Assembly: GCA_023014485.1 (NCBI GenBank)
Contig: JAJOZX010009068.1
Coordinates: forward strand, 1 to 64,000
Source: Bathynomus jamesi
Lineage: Eukaryota; Arthropoda; Malacostraca; Isopoda; Cirolanidae
DNA length: 64,000 nt
Reading direction: 5' to 3'
Made by a program: the position numbers and the translations under genes. Position 1 is the first letter of the stretch, and each line of letters starts with the position of its first letter. Below, in pieces: positions 20,401 to 29,883 of this stretch. Below the pieces are notes generated by a model. It saw only the letters and a program-made list of their open reading frames with translations. It ran no database searches and had not been told where the DNA came from.

Positions 20401-20691
20401 AGTAGAAGGCATAACAATAAACAACATTGCATCATTCTGTTTATTATAAATATATAGAAAATAAATATACATTTGAGGAATATGCATATAACAGTACAGG
20501 AAATATATACACACAATTATGGATATATATAAAATAAAATATACATTTCAAATAAATATACACTTCAATAGAAATATGTACATAACAGTACAGGAGAAAT
20601 ATCACGCAAAATATATACATATAAACACAAATCAATAGAAATATGCGTATAATCAGTACAGGAGAAATGTCAAGCAAAATATAAATACAAT
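20401..20691. repeat. AT-rich imperfect repeats after last leftward gene
   Basis: Three degenerate copies of a ~90-bp unit share words like aatatgcatataacagtacagga. They lie just beyond the stop codon of the final leftward ORF and may serve as its 3' untranslated region. Confidence 0.5.
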
Positions 20692-21036
20692 TCACTTTTT
20701 TTTCAAAATACTAAACTCGGTCTTAATCGAGTTTACAATTACATCATTATTGCTCTGCATTACGCAGTATATGCGGCTTAATAATATTTCACCGCTTAAA
20801 GTATAGGGAAACGTGTACTCGATATGAAGGGCTTTCATATCGTTCAGTACTATTTTTGTTCCCACTTTACAACCGGTTGGTAAGTCATCTTTAAATACGT
20901 CTAGAATACAATCAAAAGCACGCACAAAGAGTTCATCGTTAGCTACATTATTAAACACAAGTTTATAAGAACGCTTTTCCAATCGAGGGTTTATTTCTAC
21001 CGACTCGAGCTTTTCAATCGTGAACTCACTCAACAT
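20692..21036 (-). CDS. Polinton hypothetical protein, 114 aa
   Basis: I do not recognise this protein. It opens with ATG, has no membrane segment or cysteine motif, and ends in a lysine run. Its middle contains alternating hydrophobic residues suggesting a small alpha/beta fold. Its start overlaps the stop region of the next leftward ORF by 11 bases, the compact packing expected for genes of one transcription unit. It is the last gene of the leftward block. Confidence 0.65.
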   Translation of the reverse strand: MLSEFTIEKLESVEINPRLEKRSYKLVFNNVANDELFVRAFDCILDVFKDDLPTGCKVGTKIVLNDMKALHIEYTFPYTLSGEILLSRIYCVMQSNNDVIVNSIKTEFSILKKK

Positions 21037-21739
21037 AGCGGCAATTGAAATAATCTTCTAAATCGTTACGACAACTGCGCGTTATATAAAGAAATAGTTC
21101 TTCAGGGTGAACGGTGTAGGTGAGCTCAGCCTTGTACCGATCAATTGCTTTGTACCAAAGTTCATGGTATTTCAAAGAGTCTAAACTTTTTAAATAAACA
21201 TCCAGCACTAGACCATTCTCACCAGCCCTACACTCGGTAAACCCATCGAGCAGAGCGGTGTATGCGTATTCAAGTACTGTATCAAAATAAAACATATCCG
21301 TAACACGCGCGTCTAATATAGGTTTCAGTTTACGGAATCCGACGATTTCAAACATTCTGTCGAGGATGAAACAGTTTCGCGTAGGAATAAGAGCGTTATT
21401 ATCAGAAGCATTCTTCCACATCAACCGTATATCAATGCACGGCCGATCGTTATTTATACACAACGTATATACAACGGCGTATGAGGGTGCGTCACTAATC
21501 TGCTCTCTTCTTGTACCTACGTTAGCAGGTATTTTATAACGATCTTCACTCCACTTCTCAACTATCACAAAGATTCTATTCATCTCCTCGATACTTAAAT
21601 AAACCCGTTTGTTTGTCGGTCTACATTCCGTTTCCAGTACATAGCTAATGGTACCGGAATTACGCCTGAACACGCGCAACGATTTCGTCACGGACACATC
21701 GTACGAGGCGTTGAGAATGCTGCTCAAAGGAAGTTCCAT
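21026..21739 (-). CDS. Polinton hypothetical protein, 237 aa
   Basis: The frame is open upstream to a TTG at 21,772, but the first ATG is at 21,739 (context aatacgATGG) and I take that as the start. I recognise no family. The protein is soluble-looking, rich in aromatic and charged residues, without cysteine clusters or membrane segments. It overlaps the 114-aa gene by 11 bases, and both follow the polymerase on the same strand, so an accessory early role is an inference from position only. Confidence 0.65.
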   Translation of the reverse strand: MELPLSSILNASYDVSVTKSLRVFRRNSGTISYVLETECRPTNKRVYLSIEEMNRIFVIVEKWSEDRYKIPANVGTRREQISDAPSYAVVYTLCINNDRPCIDIRLMWKNASDNNALIPTRNCFILDRMFEIVGFRKLKPILDARVTDMFYFDTVLEYAYTALLDGFTECRAGENGLVLDVYLKSLDSLKYHELWYKAIDRYKAELTYTVHPEELFLYITRSCRNDLEDYFNCRYVE

Positions 21740-21954
21740 CGTATTCGAGGAGCGCACGTCCACTCGGCTCAAGCTCTGAGATAACTATGAGCCGTGTGAG
21801 GCACGCAGGTAGGTAGGAATGGTTCGACGGGCGGCTGACTCGATGATACGTGAATGGGCTTGTTCCGCGAGTCGAATTGTTGTACCGGTACAAGAATATC
21901 ACTACCAGCCTACCCACCAGACATTTTGGATAAGAACTAGGAACATTTTATGTT

Positions 21955-22227
21955 TTACTTAATATCTCCACCCTCCGGCGCACTATTTGAGAGGAACATA
22001 TGTTCATATTTTTCCTTTCTGCCCATCAAACGATACTCGTCTCTAAACTCTGTTAAAAATTCACGCAGGGCACTAGCCACAACCTCACTACGAACCTCAT
22101 CATGATATACGTTAATATAGTGATAAAAATACTTAAGATTGTCCATGATCACGAGATTCACATTTCCAGTCGTAGGGTATGAGTAATCGACATGGTGTAG
22201 CATGACGTAATACCGCTTGTCCACCAC
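21955..22227 (-). CDS. Polinton hypothetical ORF, 90 aa, possibly C-terminal half of neighbour
   Basis: The open frame starts without ATG (GTG at 22,227; first ATG nine codons in) two codons after an in-frame stop, and overlaps the end of the 22,158-22,547 ORF in another frame. This pattern suggests that both are pieces of one gene split by a frameshift near 22,220. The product has no recognised domain; a charged helix-forming stretch lies in its second half. Confidence 0.5.
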   Translation of the reverse strand: MVDKRYYVMLHHVDYSYPTTGNVNLVIMDNLKYFYHYINVYHDEVRSEVVASALREFLTEFRDEYRLMGRKEKYEHMFLSNSAPEGGDIK

Positions 22228-22547
22228 CCATCAGCAAGACTCATTATCCATACCTGCTGCTTCTCTTCTGCACGCGTTGTTTCTTTTACTTCACGGTGTA
22301 TGTGAGACTTTATAAAGTTTAGCTCTGCAGTATACTTCAGCACATCGTCTGTGCAACGAAAGCCTTCAACGGTCTCACCAGAACATCCGTAGAGTATTTG
22401 TACATCTTGGAACTTCGCACAATCCAATGTGTTTTTAAAAGAGGCATAGGAGGGATGAATAGGAAGTTTTTCGGTATCCACCACATCCTGGCACTTTACT
22501 GAATACCATTTCGTAAACGTTGTACAAGCAATATTAAAGGTAGCCAT
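22158..22547 (-). CDS. Polinton hypothetical ORF, 129 aa, probably frameshifted
   Basis: The first ATG is at 22,547 (context caaATGGC); the frame extends upstream to 22,574 without ATG. I do not recognise the protein. Its last ~20 codons overlap the 90-aa ORF and look unlike the rest, consistent with translation past a frameshift. Directly upstream lies a twice-repeated word, tgaatacacgtctgatc. Confidence 0.5.
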   Translation of the reverse strand: MATFNIACTTFTKWYSVKCQDVVDTEKLPIHPSYASFKNTLDCAKFQDVQILYGCSGETVEGFRCTDDVLKYTAELNFIKSHIHREVKETTRAEEKQQVWIMSLADGWWTSGITSCYTMSITHTLRLEM

Positions 22548-22574
22548 TTGAATACACGTCTGATCTGAATACAC

Positions 22575-22675
22575 GTCTGATCTCTCGGGCTTACTGCGGT
22601 CGACTGACCACGCAGGGATTCCCAGATAGTAGCATAACTCACGGTCTTACAGTGGGCGGAGCTTAGAACTTTCAC

Positions 22676-22719
<44 letters not shown>

Positions 22720-22836
22720 CACACACACACACACAAAGGAGAAAGTGAAACGCTATTTGAAACATGATTTATTTAATAAACGAGATATTCAAGTTATATA
22801 TTTTACAAATACGATTTAATAAACGAGATATTCAAG

Positions 22837-22869
<33 letters not shown>

Positions 22870-22911
22870 CAAATAGATACGATTATATACAAGACGTGTG
22901 AGTTAGAATCA
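22575..22911. other. Intergenic region with (CA)n and (AT)n between early genes
   Basis: The 5' flank of the 129-aa gene contains, on the minus strand, the initiator-like word TGGTCAGTC (22,602-22,610) and a GGGCGGAGCTT element on the plus strand (22,654-22,664) that also occurs near the promoter at 33.68 kb. A (CA)n tract fills 22,678-22,733. A short duplication (aataaacgagatattcaagtta) flanks 22,770-22,840. Confidence 0.55.
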
Positions 22912-25900
22912 TCATTGGTATCCAAAGGGTACGGTATCATAGGTACCAGGTAACTGGTAACGTTTCCTATAGGTGTTACGGCACACCATCGTACCCCTAA
23001 GTTCCTTCACGCCCCCCAGCTTCTGCGCCCGAAAATTGTGGGTGCCTACAATTAGTTGGTGAGGTTGTTCATCCAAACATACTAGATCCTTCAACGACTC
23101 AAAGTTAACAACCTCCCGATTCGCATGGTTGAGCGTAATACCCTTTGCCTTCACGATATATTTCATTTCCTCCCCCACCCTGACCCGTACCCCATAAGTC
23201 TTAGGTCTTGTTGAGGCAAAAGAGTCAGCGTATGCGTTGTCCCCATACTCATCCTTGATCTCATCAGTGAGCTCGCCAAGGAACTCCCCAATAGTGGGCA
23301 TGTATTCACCCTCCCTCTCTGTGAATATCACGCTATCTGTATCGGCATACAATACTCTCCGCCCAAGAGAATGCAATAGACCCCAAAGTTTTATACGGGC
23401 GTAGGCTGTTGTGAAGCTGGCCACAGGTATGTTTGTAACCCTTGAGGTATCTGTGGCAAATTCAGTGTTGTTGTACTTTATTACGTAAGTATTACCTACA
23501 TTTACGATCTCCATGACCTCTTTATCGGGGGCATTGGCATAATCCCAGACATCGCTATAACTTTGTGCCAAATGAATGCTCCCTCTGCCGGTATTCTGCG
23601 CAAATTTTCCCCATAGACTGTTTAGACACAACTTTGCACTAAAGCGCTTGCCAGGATTCTTTACAATTTGGACACGATCAAGTTGTATACCTTCGCGGTC
23701 GCGGTAACGTTGAATATAGGCAGACTTTTCATCTTCGGTATCAACTCCTCGCGGATACCCTGATGCCTCAACCTTATCCTTCAAAAAGGTGTTTATATAT
23801 GGTGTGAAAAGGTTGGGTAGCTTCTGAAACCTCCACACCTCATGTATCTTCAGTATTCTATAACCATGGCGCACGGCTAGGGCCAACTCAGGACTTGTAT
23901 ATACGCCTCTGATCTTACGCTGGTGGGGTATATGGTTACATTCGCCGTTATCCTCTTCCGCGCACTTCACGCACAGGGGAAACATGAGCTTGTCGTCGAT
24001 AACGACAGGTAAGATCGGCATCAATAAATTGCGTGGGGGGAGTACGTCTACGAAAGAGATCCCAAAGTAACGATCATTCAAATTTTTTGAAAATTCATTG
24101 ATGGATGGTAGGCTAGGCCCCACCAGTTTCTCAGGAGCGCCCACGGGGTACGGATGGCTCTTCATCACGTATGGGTATAAAGAACAGAAATCGTAGTAAT
24201 GGAGCTTCACGCGCTCCGTAGGTGGGAAGTATAGTCTGAAAGGATTTGTACGTCCTCCAAACAAGCTATCACCACATTTGAGATGATCCAGCACCATTGA
24301 ACGCTTGATCGCTTTTATTTCCTCACGGTACACCTCGTCTGTCTCCATCCGTGCATCATATTCATGCTCCCACAAGACTTTGTGAGTGAACTGTGATCCT
24401 ATAAGTTGATCGCGGGTGCGGGTCGATGCAAGACAGTCGGCAGGAGACCTACCGTGGATATCTCCGGTGACTCCGCACTCAGGACGGGGGCATCCATGCC
24501 ACCAGCAACCGTTAAAGGAGTACACAGTCTTCACACCAGTGACACGGTTTTCACTTAACCCATCAACCCAAAAAACACGTCCATTAATCTTAATGGGTAC
24601 TTCACCCGTGTTGCGGGCGTGCTTTATGTATACACCTGTCTGTTGCTGTAGGTGTATGAGCCAGTAAATAGCCTTGTGCCCGTAACTGCGGGGATTGTTT
24701 CGGTGAATAATGGCTAAGGTGTCTTTCGGCATGAAGTTATTCTTGAACACCGTAAAACATAATGATGCGATGGTGGTTGCGACTTGCAGTGGATCGCATT
24801 TGAAACGGGCTATGTACATCCTTCTAAAGGCCTGGAAACATACTCTAAGCACGCGCACATCATTCACGCAATAACGCTCACATTCATCAGCTATATTATA
24901 AGGGTTACTTTCATTAAAACTGTCGTAGTATCGATCAAAGTCTTCACGTTCATCCATACAGTCAAAATAATGTTTGGGGGGTGGTGGGCCTACGTAGTTT
25001 AAAGTCTCGCTGGTGAGGAAAGTGTATGGGAAGTATCCTTTGGAAACTTCAGCTGCTACTCCCATCACCTTGGGTAGCTTTGCTAATTTACAAGGTGTGA
25101 ATAATAAAGTATCTTTAAATTGTACATTGCCTCTTATCTGCATCTGTATTAATTTGTTGCCTCTTTTCAATGGATCACCTGTAAATATCTCAGAGGATTC
25201 GTGTTCAAGCAACTCCTTATAAAGGAACTGCGTGTCAAACTTGGCCCCGTTATGGGCGAGAATATACACAGTCATTTTTTTGAACTTCTCGGCTAACTTA
25301 ACAATATAGGACACAAATAGTTTCACAGGACTATCGCTGACATTCGTTTTAAAAACGTTTGTCCGTTTACCACATTTGGGGCACTCGTCACATTCGATAT
25401 CCATACACTCATCACAGATAGTCTGGCTCACAAGTAAATGTGGAATTACCTCTTTGGTTTCAGCGTTCGTATATGTTTCTATATCGTAGTATACAGTTAT
25501 ACAAGGGTTATTTTTAGGCTTAGCATCTTTCATATAACATACATGCTTTACTCCATCCGCCTTATATTCCTCCTGGCATGTAGGACAGTGAATTACGTCA
25601 CATTTGTGCTTAAATTTTCCCCAATTATCCATTGTGTGAAACATACCACATTCACAGATTCTCATTTTCCTGCACGTGCCAATTGATTTATGGAAATCAA
25701 AACAGCTATTATTGAAAAATGTGCGTCTACACACATCACAGTCTCTCTTCTCAGCTTCAACTACACGGCTTTCACATTTGGTGCTTTTACACTGCTCACA
25801 TACCATGTGACATTCTTTACAATGTCTCACTATATCATCCGCAAACTCGAGGCATCCCTTACACAAATCATGATGTCTCCCATATTTTCGACTTTTGTCA

Positions 25901-26202
25901 TAACTCGCGTAAAGCCACCTTATATTACGGATGGGGAGATACGTTGTCCCTGACAATCCTAAAATAAGTAGGGGCCTTGTACGATCTCTCACACAGCTTT
26001 TAAAAACATACACAGTCCTACGACGATCATCCAACCCAAACACAACTATGCGGACATTCATTTCCTGTTCTACCCTTCTCAGCTCTTCAGGACCCATATT
26101 ACAGTCAAATTCAAGTTCACAGTCTACAGCTAGTTTACGGGCACGCTCCACGACTGTAGGCAACCAAATTTTTTGAGTTCGTGTATTTTGTACAGTAAAC
26201 AT
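22912..26202 (-). CDS. Protein-primed family B DNA polymerase
   Basis: This is the replicative polymerase of the element. Numbering from the open-frame start at 26,232, a cysteine/histidine-rich segment lies at ~125-240, followed by the exonuclease motifs YYDIETYT (~248), AHNGAKFDTQF (~330) and YCVNDVRVL (~454). The polymerase motifs are FCSLYPYVM (~684, motif A), LCLNSLWGKF (~871, motif B) and YADTDS (~965, motif C). All catalytic aspartates are present. The frame opens with TTG; the first ATG is at 26,202, but conserved-looking sequence continues upstream in another frame (26,208-26,666). The N-terminus was therefore probably longer and is now split by a frameshift. Length (about 1,100 aa) suits Polinton polymerases. 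Confidence 0.93.
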   Translation of the reverse strand: MFTVQNTRTQKIWLPTVVERARKLAVDCELEFDCNMGPEELRRVEQEMNVRIVVFGLDDRRRTVYVFKSCVRDRTRPLLILGLSGTTYLPIRNIRWLYASYDKSRKYGRHHDLCKGCLEFADDIVRHCKECHMVCEQCKSTKCESRVVEAEKRDCDVCRRTFFNNSCFDFHKSIGTCRKMRICECGMFHTMDNWGKFKHKCDVIHCPTCQEEYKADGVKHVCYMKDAKPKNNPCITVYYDIETYTNAETKEVIPHLLVSQTICDECMDIECDECPKCGKRTNVFKTNVSDSPVKLFVSYIVKLAEKFKKMTVYILAHNGAKFDTQFLYKELLEHESSEIFTGDPLKRGNKLIQMQIRGNVQFKDTLLFTPCKLAKLPKVMGVAAEVSKGYFPYTFLTSETLNYVGPPPPKHYFDCMDEREDFDRYYDSFNESNPYNIADECERYCVNDVRVLRVCFQAFRRMYIARFKCDPLQVATTIASLCFTVFKNNFMPKDTLAIIHRNNPRSYGHKAIYWLIHLQQQTGVYIKHARNTGEVPIKINGRVFWVDGLSENRVTGVKTVYSFNGCWWHGCPRPECGVTGDIHGRSPADCLASTRTRDQLIGSQFTHKVLWEHEYDARMETDEVYREEIKAIKRSMVLDHLKCGDSLFGGRTNPFRLYFPPTERVKLHYYDFCSLYPYVMKSHPYPVGAPEKLVGPSLPSINEFSKNLNDRYFGISFVDVLPPRNLLMPILPVVIDDKLMFPLCVKCAEEDNGECNHIPHQRKIRGVYTSPELALAVRHGYRILKIHEVWRFQKLPNLFTPYINTFLKDKVEASGYPRGVDTEDEKSAYIQRYRDREGIQLDRVQIVKNPGKRFSAKLCLNSLWGKFAQNTGRGSIHLAQSYSDVWDYANAPDKEVMEIVNVGNTYVIKYNNTEFATDTSRVTNIPVASFTTAYARIKLWGLLHSLGRRVLYADTDSVIFTEREGEYMPTIGEFLGELTDEIKDEYGDNAYADSFASTRPKTYGVRVRVGEEMKYIVKAKGITLNHANREVVNFESLKDLVCLDEQPHQLIVGTHNFRAQKLGGVKELRGTMVCRNTYRKRYQLPGTYDTVPFGYQ

Positions 26203-26207
26203 ACGTG

Positions 26208-26666
26208 CTAAGAGTATGCTATAAAGCCGCAACCACGATCGACGTTTATATGCCGTCTATAAATAGCTTGAGAATTGAAGTTAAGAGTATACGGTATGGC
26301 ACTATGACCCGCAACACGGTATACATGGTCAATATTTACCGTGAAGTTGTCCATATTGAAGGCTATACTACTTTGGGCGGCTTGCATTATACGCCCTAAT
26401 ATATATTCTACATCTTCAGCCGCCAAACGTCTAAATGGCACTATCACCCAATAATCGTCCACATCACCGTCATCTGACCCGAATCCAAAGGACATACTCG
26501 TCCTGACTTCACGCTCGTCACGATTCTGAAGAGCAAACTCTATAATATGCTCTACAACCCGGCGTAGTCCGCGCTCAATTCCACTGCTATACATGACTCT
26601 AGGGTCGACCCTGACTCTATACCGATTTCTAGTCAAGGCTAGGGTGGGGGCTGCGGATCGCACCAA
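26208..26666 (-). pseudogene. N-terminal module of the Polinton polymerase gene, out of frame
   Basis: The 152-codon open frame has no ATG (it opens with TTG). Its pattern, with a VPF word followed by a helix containing ILGRIMQ and a strand ending in NIDHV, resembles the module that precedes the polymerase in other animal Polintons, as I remember them. It overlaps the polymerase frame by about 25 bases and the upstream disordered ORF by 38 bases. The simplest reading is one original gene broken twice; a programmed frameshift is the alternative. Confidence 0.6.
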
Positions 26667-27060
26667 TTCGTGTTATACCATCCTCAACAGAACGGGGGGC
26701 GGCGGATGAATTAGTGGATATATTAGCCGAAGGTGCTGCTGATGGGGGCCCTGTTGCGTAGGAGGTTGATGGTTGGGGCTCTATTATTGTAGACTTAACA
26801 GAACGGGGGGCGGCGGATGAATAAGGGGATATATTAGGTGCTGCTGGGGTTGTTGTTGCGTAAGAGGTTGAGGGTTGGAGATCTATTACCGCTGCAACAG
26901 ACGCGTATTTCGGTCGCTTTATACCTGACGTGGATATCTCATACCTCCGCTTTGGACGTGTTACCGGTATCGCTGGTGAGGGTTCAGGGGAGGAGATCAC
27001 AACTACACTGTCGTCGAGGTCATCCGTAATGATGGGCTGCTCTACCTCATCGTCATTCAC
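26629..27060 (-). CDS. Disordered Ser/Pro-rich protein with SUMO-interaction-like motif
   Basis: The 143-codon frame begins at GTG within accGTGaatg, a good initiation context if the G were an A, so the start codon may have mutated. Near the N-terminus an acidic stretch precedes the hydrophobic core DDSVVVISS, the pattern of a SUMO-interacting motif, followed by a basic RPKRRYE word that could be a nuclear signal. The rest is low complexity with two copies of a PQPSTSYAT repeat. It may be the N-terminal tail of the polymerase gene or a separate early protein. A pyrimidine tract ending CCCACAG just upstream could be a splice acceptor. Confidence 0.55.
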   Translation of the reverse strand: MNDDEVEQPIITDDLDDSVVVISSPEPSPAIPVTRPKRRYEISTSGIKRPKYASVAAVIDLQPSTSYATTTPAAPNISPYSSAAPRSVKSTIIEPQPSTSYATGPPSAAPSANISTNSSAAPRSVEDGITRIGAIRSPHPSLD

Positions 27061-27148
27061 GGTTCTGTGGGAGAAGAAATATAAGGATCAGCACTCAAAA
27101 TTTGTAATATTTTGTAAATGACTCACTTAGGAGTGTGACGTGTTAGAA
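27061..27148. promoter_or_regulatory. Divergent promoter region of the Polinton
   Basis: Only 88 bases separate the leftward polymerase block from the rightward ATPase/capsid block, so both transcription units must start in or near it. It contains a TATAAGG word (plus strand, about 27,081) and on the minus strand TTATATTT followed by a pyrimidine tract and CCCACAG. No other spacer this small divides oppositely directed genes in the element. Confidence 0.6.
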
Positions 27149-27777
27149 ATGGACTCTGTAGAAAAATTCAGATTCACGAGCCCATCCACATGTATTATAT
27201 CTGGACCTACAGGATGTGGTAAAACTGTGTTTATGCTTAAAATCATTAAAGAAAAGGGGGAGATGTTCTCGAAATTTGTGCATAAAGTTATATGGTGCTA
27301 TTCGACGTATCAATCAGTGTTCAACGAGTACCAAGATGATATTTTGTTCCACAAAGGCGTATATGACGTTAATTCGTTAAAGGGAAATGAACATACAATC
27401 ATTGTAATTGAGATCTCATGTTGGAGATGGATAAAACGTTTGCCGAGACATTTACAGTATTCTCCCACCATCTTAACATAAGCGTGTTCTTCATCAATCA
27501 GAATCTATTTTTCAAAAATAGATACATGCGCGATGTGTCGTTAAATACGCAATATCTAGTCTTATTCGCGCAACGTAGAGATGTATCACAAATTGGGGTA
27601 TTAGCCAATCAAATGTTCCCGAATCAGCGTAAGGAGTTTTTGGAAGTTTATAAAGAAGCTACAAGCACGCGTTACGGATATTTGCTTTGCGACCTTCATC
27701 CGCGAAACACGTTTAGAGTGCTTCTGCGAACGAATATATTTCCAAACGAGCCTGAAACGGTGTATATTCCAGAATGA
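27149..27777 (+). pseudogene. Packaging ATPase (FtsK/HerA, A32-like), frameshifted
   Basis: The gene encodes the motor that would move DNA into the capsid. The first ATG is at 27,149. Walker A reads GPTGCGKT (27,203-27,226). The frame runs to about 27,410, where the hydrophobic strand of Walker B appears but its acidic end falls in another frame. The remainder continues in that second frame from about 27,418, with FFINQNLFF (sensor region) and the conserved RYGYLLCDLHP near the end, up to the stop at 27,777. A small indel at 27,400-27,418 explains the break and would abolish activity. Confidence 0.88.
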
Positions 27778-28097
27778 CAAAGAGACTAAAGAAATACCGT
27801 GAATTAATAAAAATCTATCATCGACTGCCTCGGGCAATGCAGCAGATGTTTATTAAAAATATCGATGCCGACTTTTTAAAATGCATCTGTGAAATCTGTC
27901 TTAACGTTATAAATTGCAATGTATCAATGAAAACCCATCAGAAGGCTCGCCTACGCCGCTACAAGAACATAATACGTGCACTCGCTCGTAAAAGCCAAAC
28001 TGTAGCGAAGAAAAAACGAATTATTGTACAAACAGGAGGGTCATTTCTCCCCATCTTATTTTCAGTTTTGCGTCCTTTACTGACTAGATTAATATAA
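27774..28097 (+). CDS. Polinton conserved basic protein, 107 aa
   Basis: The ATG overlaps the ATPase stop (ATGA), a tight coupling within the late block. The protein is very basic in its middle (KTHQKARLRRYKNIIRALAR) and ends in a glycine pair followed by a hydrophobic C-terminal segment. Small proteins with this layout next to the ATPase recur in animal Polintons, as far as I recall, without an established function. A core or membrane-associated virion role is possible. A 47-base piece of this gene is present in reverse at 34,680-34,726. Confidence 0.7.
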   Translation: MTKRLKKYRELIKIYHRLPRAMQQMFIKNIDADFLKCICEICLNVINCNVSMKTHQKARLRRYKNIIRALARKSQTVAKKKRIIVQTGGSFLPILFSVLRPLLTRLI

Positions 28098-28750
28098 TGA
28101 AGAAAGTGGTAGTGATTCCCCACGAGGTGTACGCCTCACTGCAAAGGAATCCAGACACGTATCTAGATCCCCGTAAAAGCAGACTTAAAAGAATGGAAAG
28201 CGAATTGTTAGCCCTATTAAACAGTGAAAAAACACCTGATGAGAAAAGAATCTTATACCAAGAAGCTCTGCAGAAATTTCTTCACGAGTACGAAAATTAT
28301 AAGAGCCCTACAGAGATTCCTGTGGTTATTAGGCACAGCACGGGGGACGATGGCGACATAGGATCTGTACCCGACGACACAGCTGACCAACCAAAAAGAT
28401 TAGCCACACAACATATCGAACATGTATTAAAAAATACCCTCCCACTTACATTGAGGAGTAAAGGCTTAAGTCTTTATAATCTATTGAATGAGGATCCCGC
28501 CATACAATGGACCGATACAGGGGAGATCATTGTGGAAGGATCAAAGGTACAGGGATCGAATATCGTAGACATTGTCCATGATCTGGTGAGAAAGTGGGAT
28601 AGGCCATCACCATCAGGATGGAAGCATATTAAAGCAAGACTACAACAAATAAATGTCCCTAAAACGTTGATAGGAAATCTGAACAGGTTAAAAGACTTGG
28701 AACATGCAACGCCTGTGACCCAATTGAAGGCGCCGTCACCCCGGCGGTAA
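28097..28750 (+). CDS. Polinton conserved hypothetical, 217 aa
   Basis: The start codon overlaps the previous stop by one base (TAATG). The N-terminal ~90 residues are predicted helical and charged, followed by an acidic linker. A C-terminal domain contains QWTDTGEIIVEG, GSNIVDIVHDLVR and INVPKTLIGN. I recognise this as a pattern conserved in Polintons, but no function is established. Its place between ATPase and integrase suggests a structural or packaging role. Confidence 0.7.
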   Translation: MKKVVVIPHEVYASLQRNPDTYLDPRKSRLKRMESELLALLNSEKTPDEKRILYQEALQKFLHEYENYKSPTEIPVVIRHSTGDDGDIGSVPDDTADQPKRLATQHIEHVLKNTLPLTLRSKGLSLYNLLNEDPAIQWTDTGEIIVEGSKVQGSNIVDIVHDLVRKWDRPSPSGWKHIKARLQQINVPKTLIGNLNRLKDLEHATPVTQLKAPSPRR

Positions 28751-28814
28751 CACCTTTGAAGAGGAGCAAGAAGAGGTTAAACCAACCCTACCCACGTGCC
28801 TCTAAAATACGCAA

Positions 28815-29875
28815 ATGGCTAACGTATTAACTAAACGCTATTATGACATTTCTACCCCATCCTCTTACGGCGGCGTAGATAGACTGTACAGAAGTGTTTA
28901 CGGAGTAGGAAAAAAAGATGTTGAAAGATTTTTGAGGGAGCAGGACGCTTATACGCTTCATAAGCCCTGAGAAAAAGGTTTAAAACAGCCAAGACAACGG
29001 CTTCCTCGATTGATTCTATTTGGCAAGCAGATTTAACAGACATGCAAAGATATTCTGTGTATAACGATGGTTACCGCTACATTCTATTCATAATAGACGT
29101 ATTCTCTAGATATCTGTGGCTAGTTCCTCTGAAAAATAAATCACCTGAAACAGTTGCTAAAGCCACCAAAACGCTAATGTTAAAAGAAAACAGGGTTCCT
29201 GGCTATTTTTGTACGGATATGGGGAAGGAGTTTATAGGCCGTGTTTTTCAGAATATGTTGACAGAGTTTAATATCAGCTATTACACAACCAATTCTATAC
29301 ATAAGGCTTCTTTAGCTGAAAGAGTTCAGCGCACCATAAAGGAACGCATGCACCGTTATTTTACACATAAAAACACATACAGATTTCTAGACATTCTGGA
29401 ATCATTGGCATCATCCTACAACCGCTCACACCATCGCACGATTGGGGCAACACCTAACGAAGTTTTAGAAAGAGGTACGCTCCCGAGAAGAGATGGATCA
29501 CCACCACCACCACCACACTCTGCGCGCTTCAAAATCAATGATTATGTAAGGCTGTCGCGTTTGGGGAATAAATTCGCAAAGGGTTTTGAGCAAGGATGCA
29601 CACGCGAGATTTTTAAAGTTAGGGCTGTGAGACCTAAAGGTGAGATAATGATGTATTACATTGACGATTTGAATGGGGAAGAAATCTCAGGAGGCTTTTA
29701 CTGCGAGGAATTGCAGAAAGTTGCGTTTAATTTAGAAAAAAATGTGTTTAAAATTGAGAAAATTTTAGGAAGCAAAGGTTCAGGAAGGAGAAAAATGTAC
29801 CTGGTGAAATGGTTAGGGTACCCAGAAAGCTTCAACACCTATAGAAAAGCTGATGCAATAATGAAGCTTAAATAG
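28815..29875 (+). pseudogene. Polinton integrase with chromodomain, one frameshift
   Basis: The enzyme would join the element's ends to host DNA. From ATG at 28,815 the N-terminal part runs 51 codons to a TGA at 28,968; the protein then resumes in a neighbouring frame, so a one-base indel lies near 28,967. The core shows WQADLTDM, CTDMGKEF and SLAERVQRTIK, giving the DDE residues of retroviral-type integrases. A proline run precedes an SH3-like segment. The last ~50 residues (FKIEKILG to KWLGYPESFNTY) form a chromodomain, which in such integrases is thought to bind histone marks. Confidence 0.9.
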
Positions 29876-29883
29876 TATGCAAC

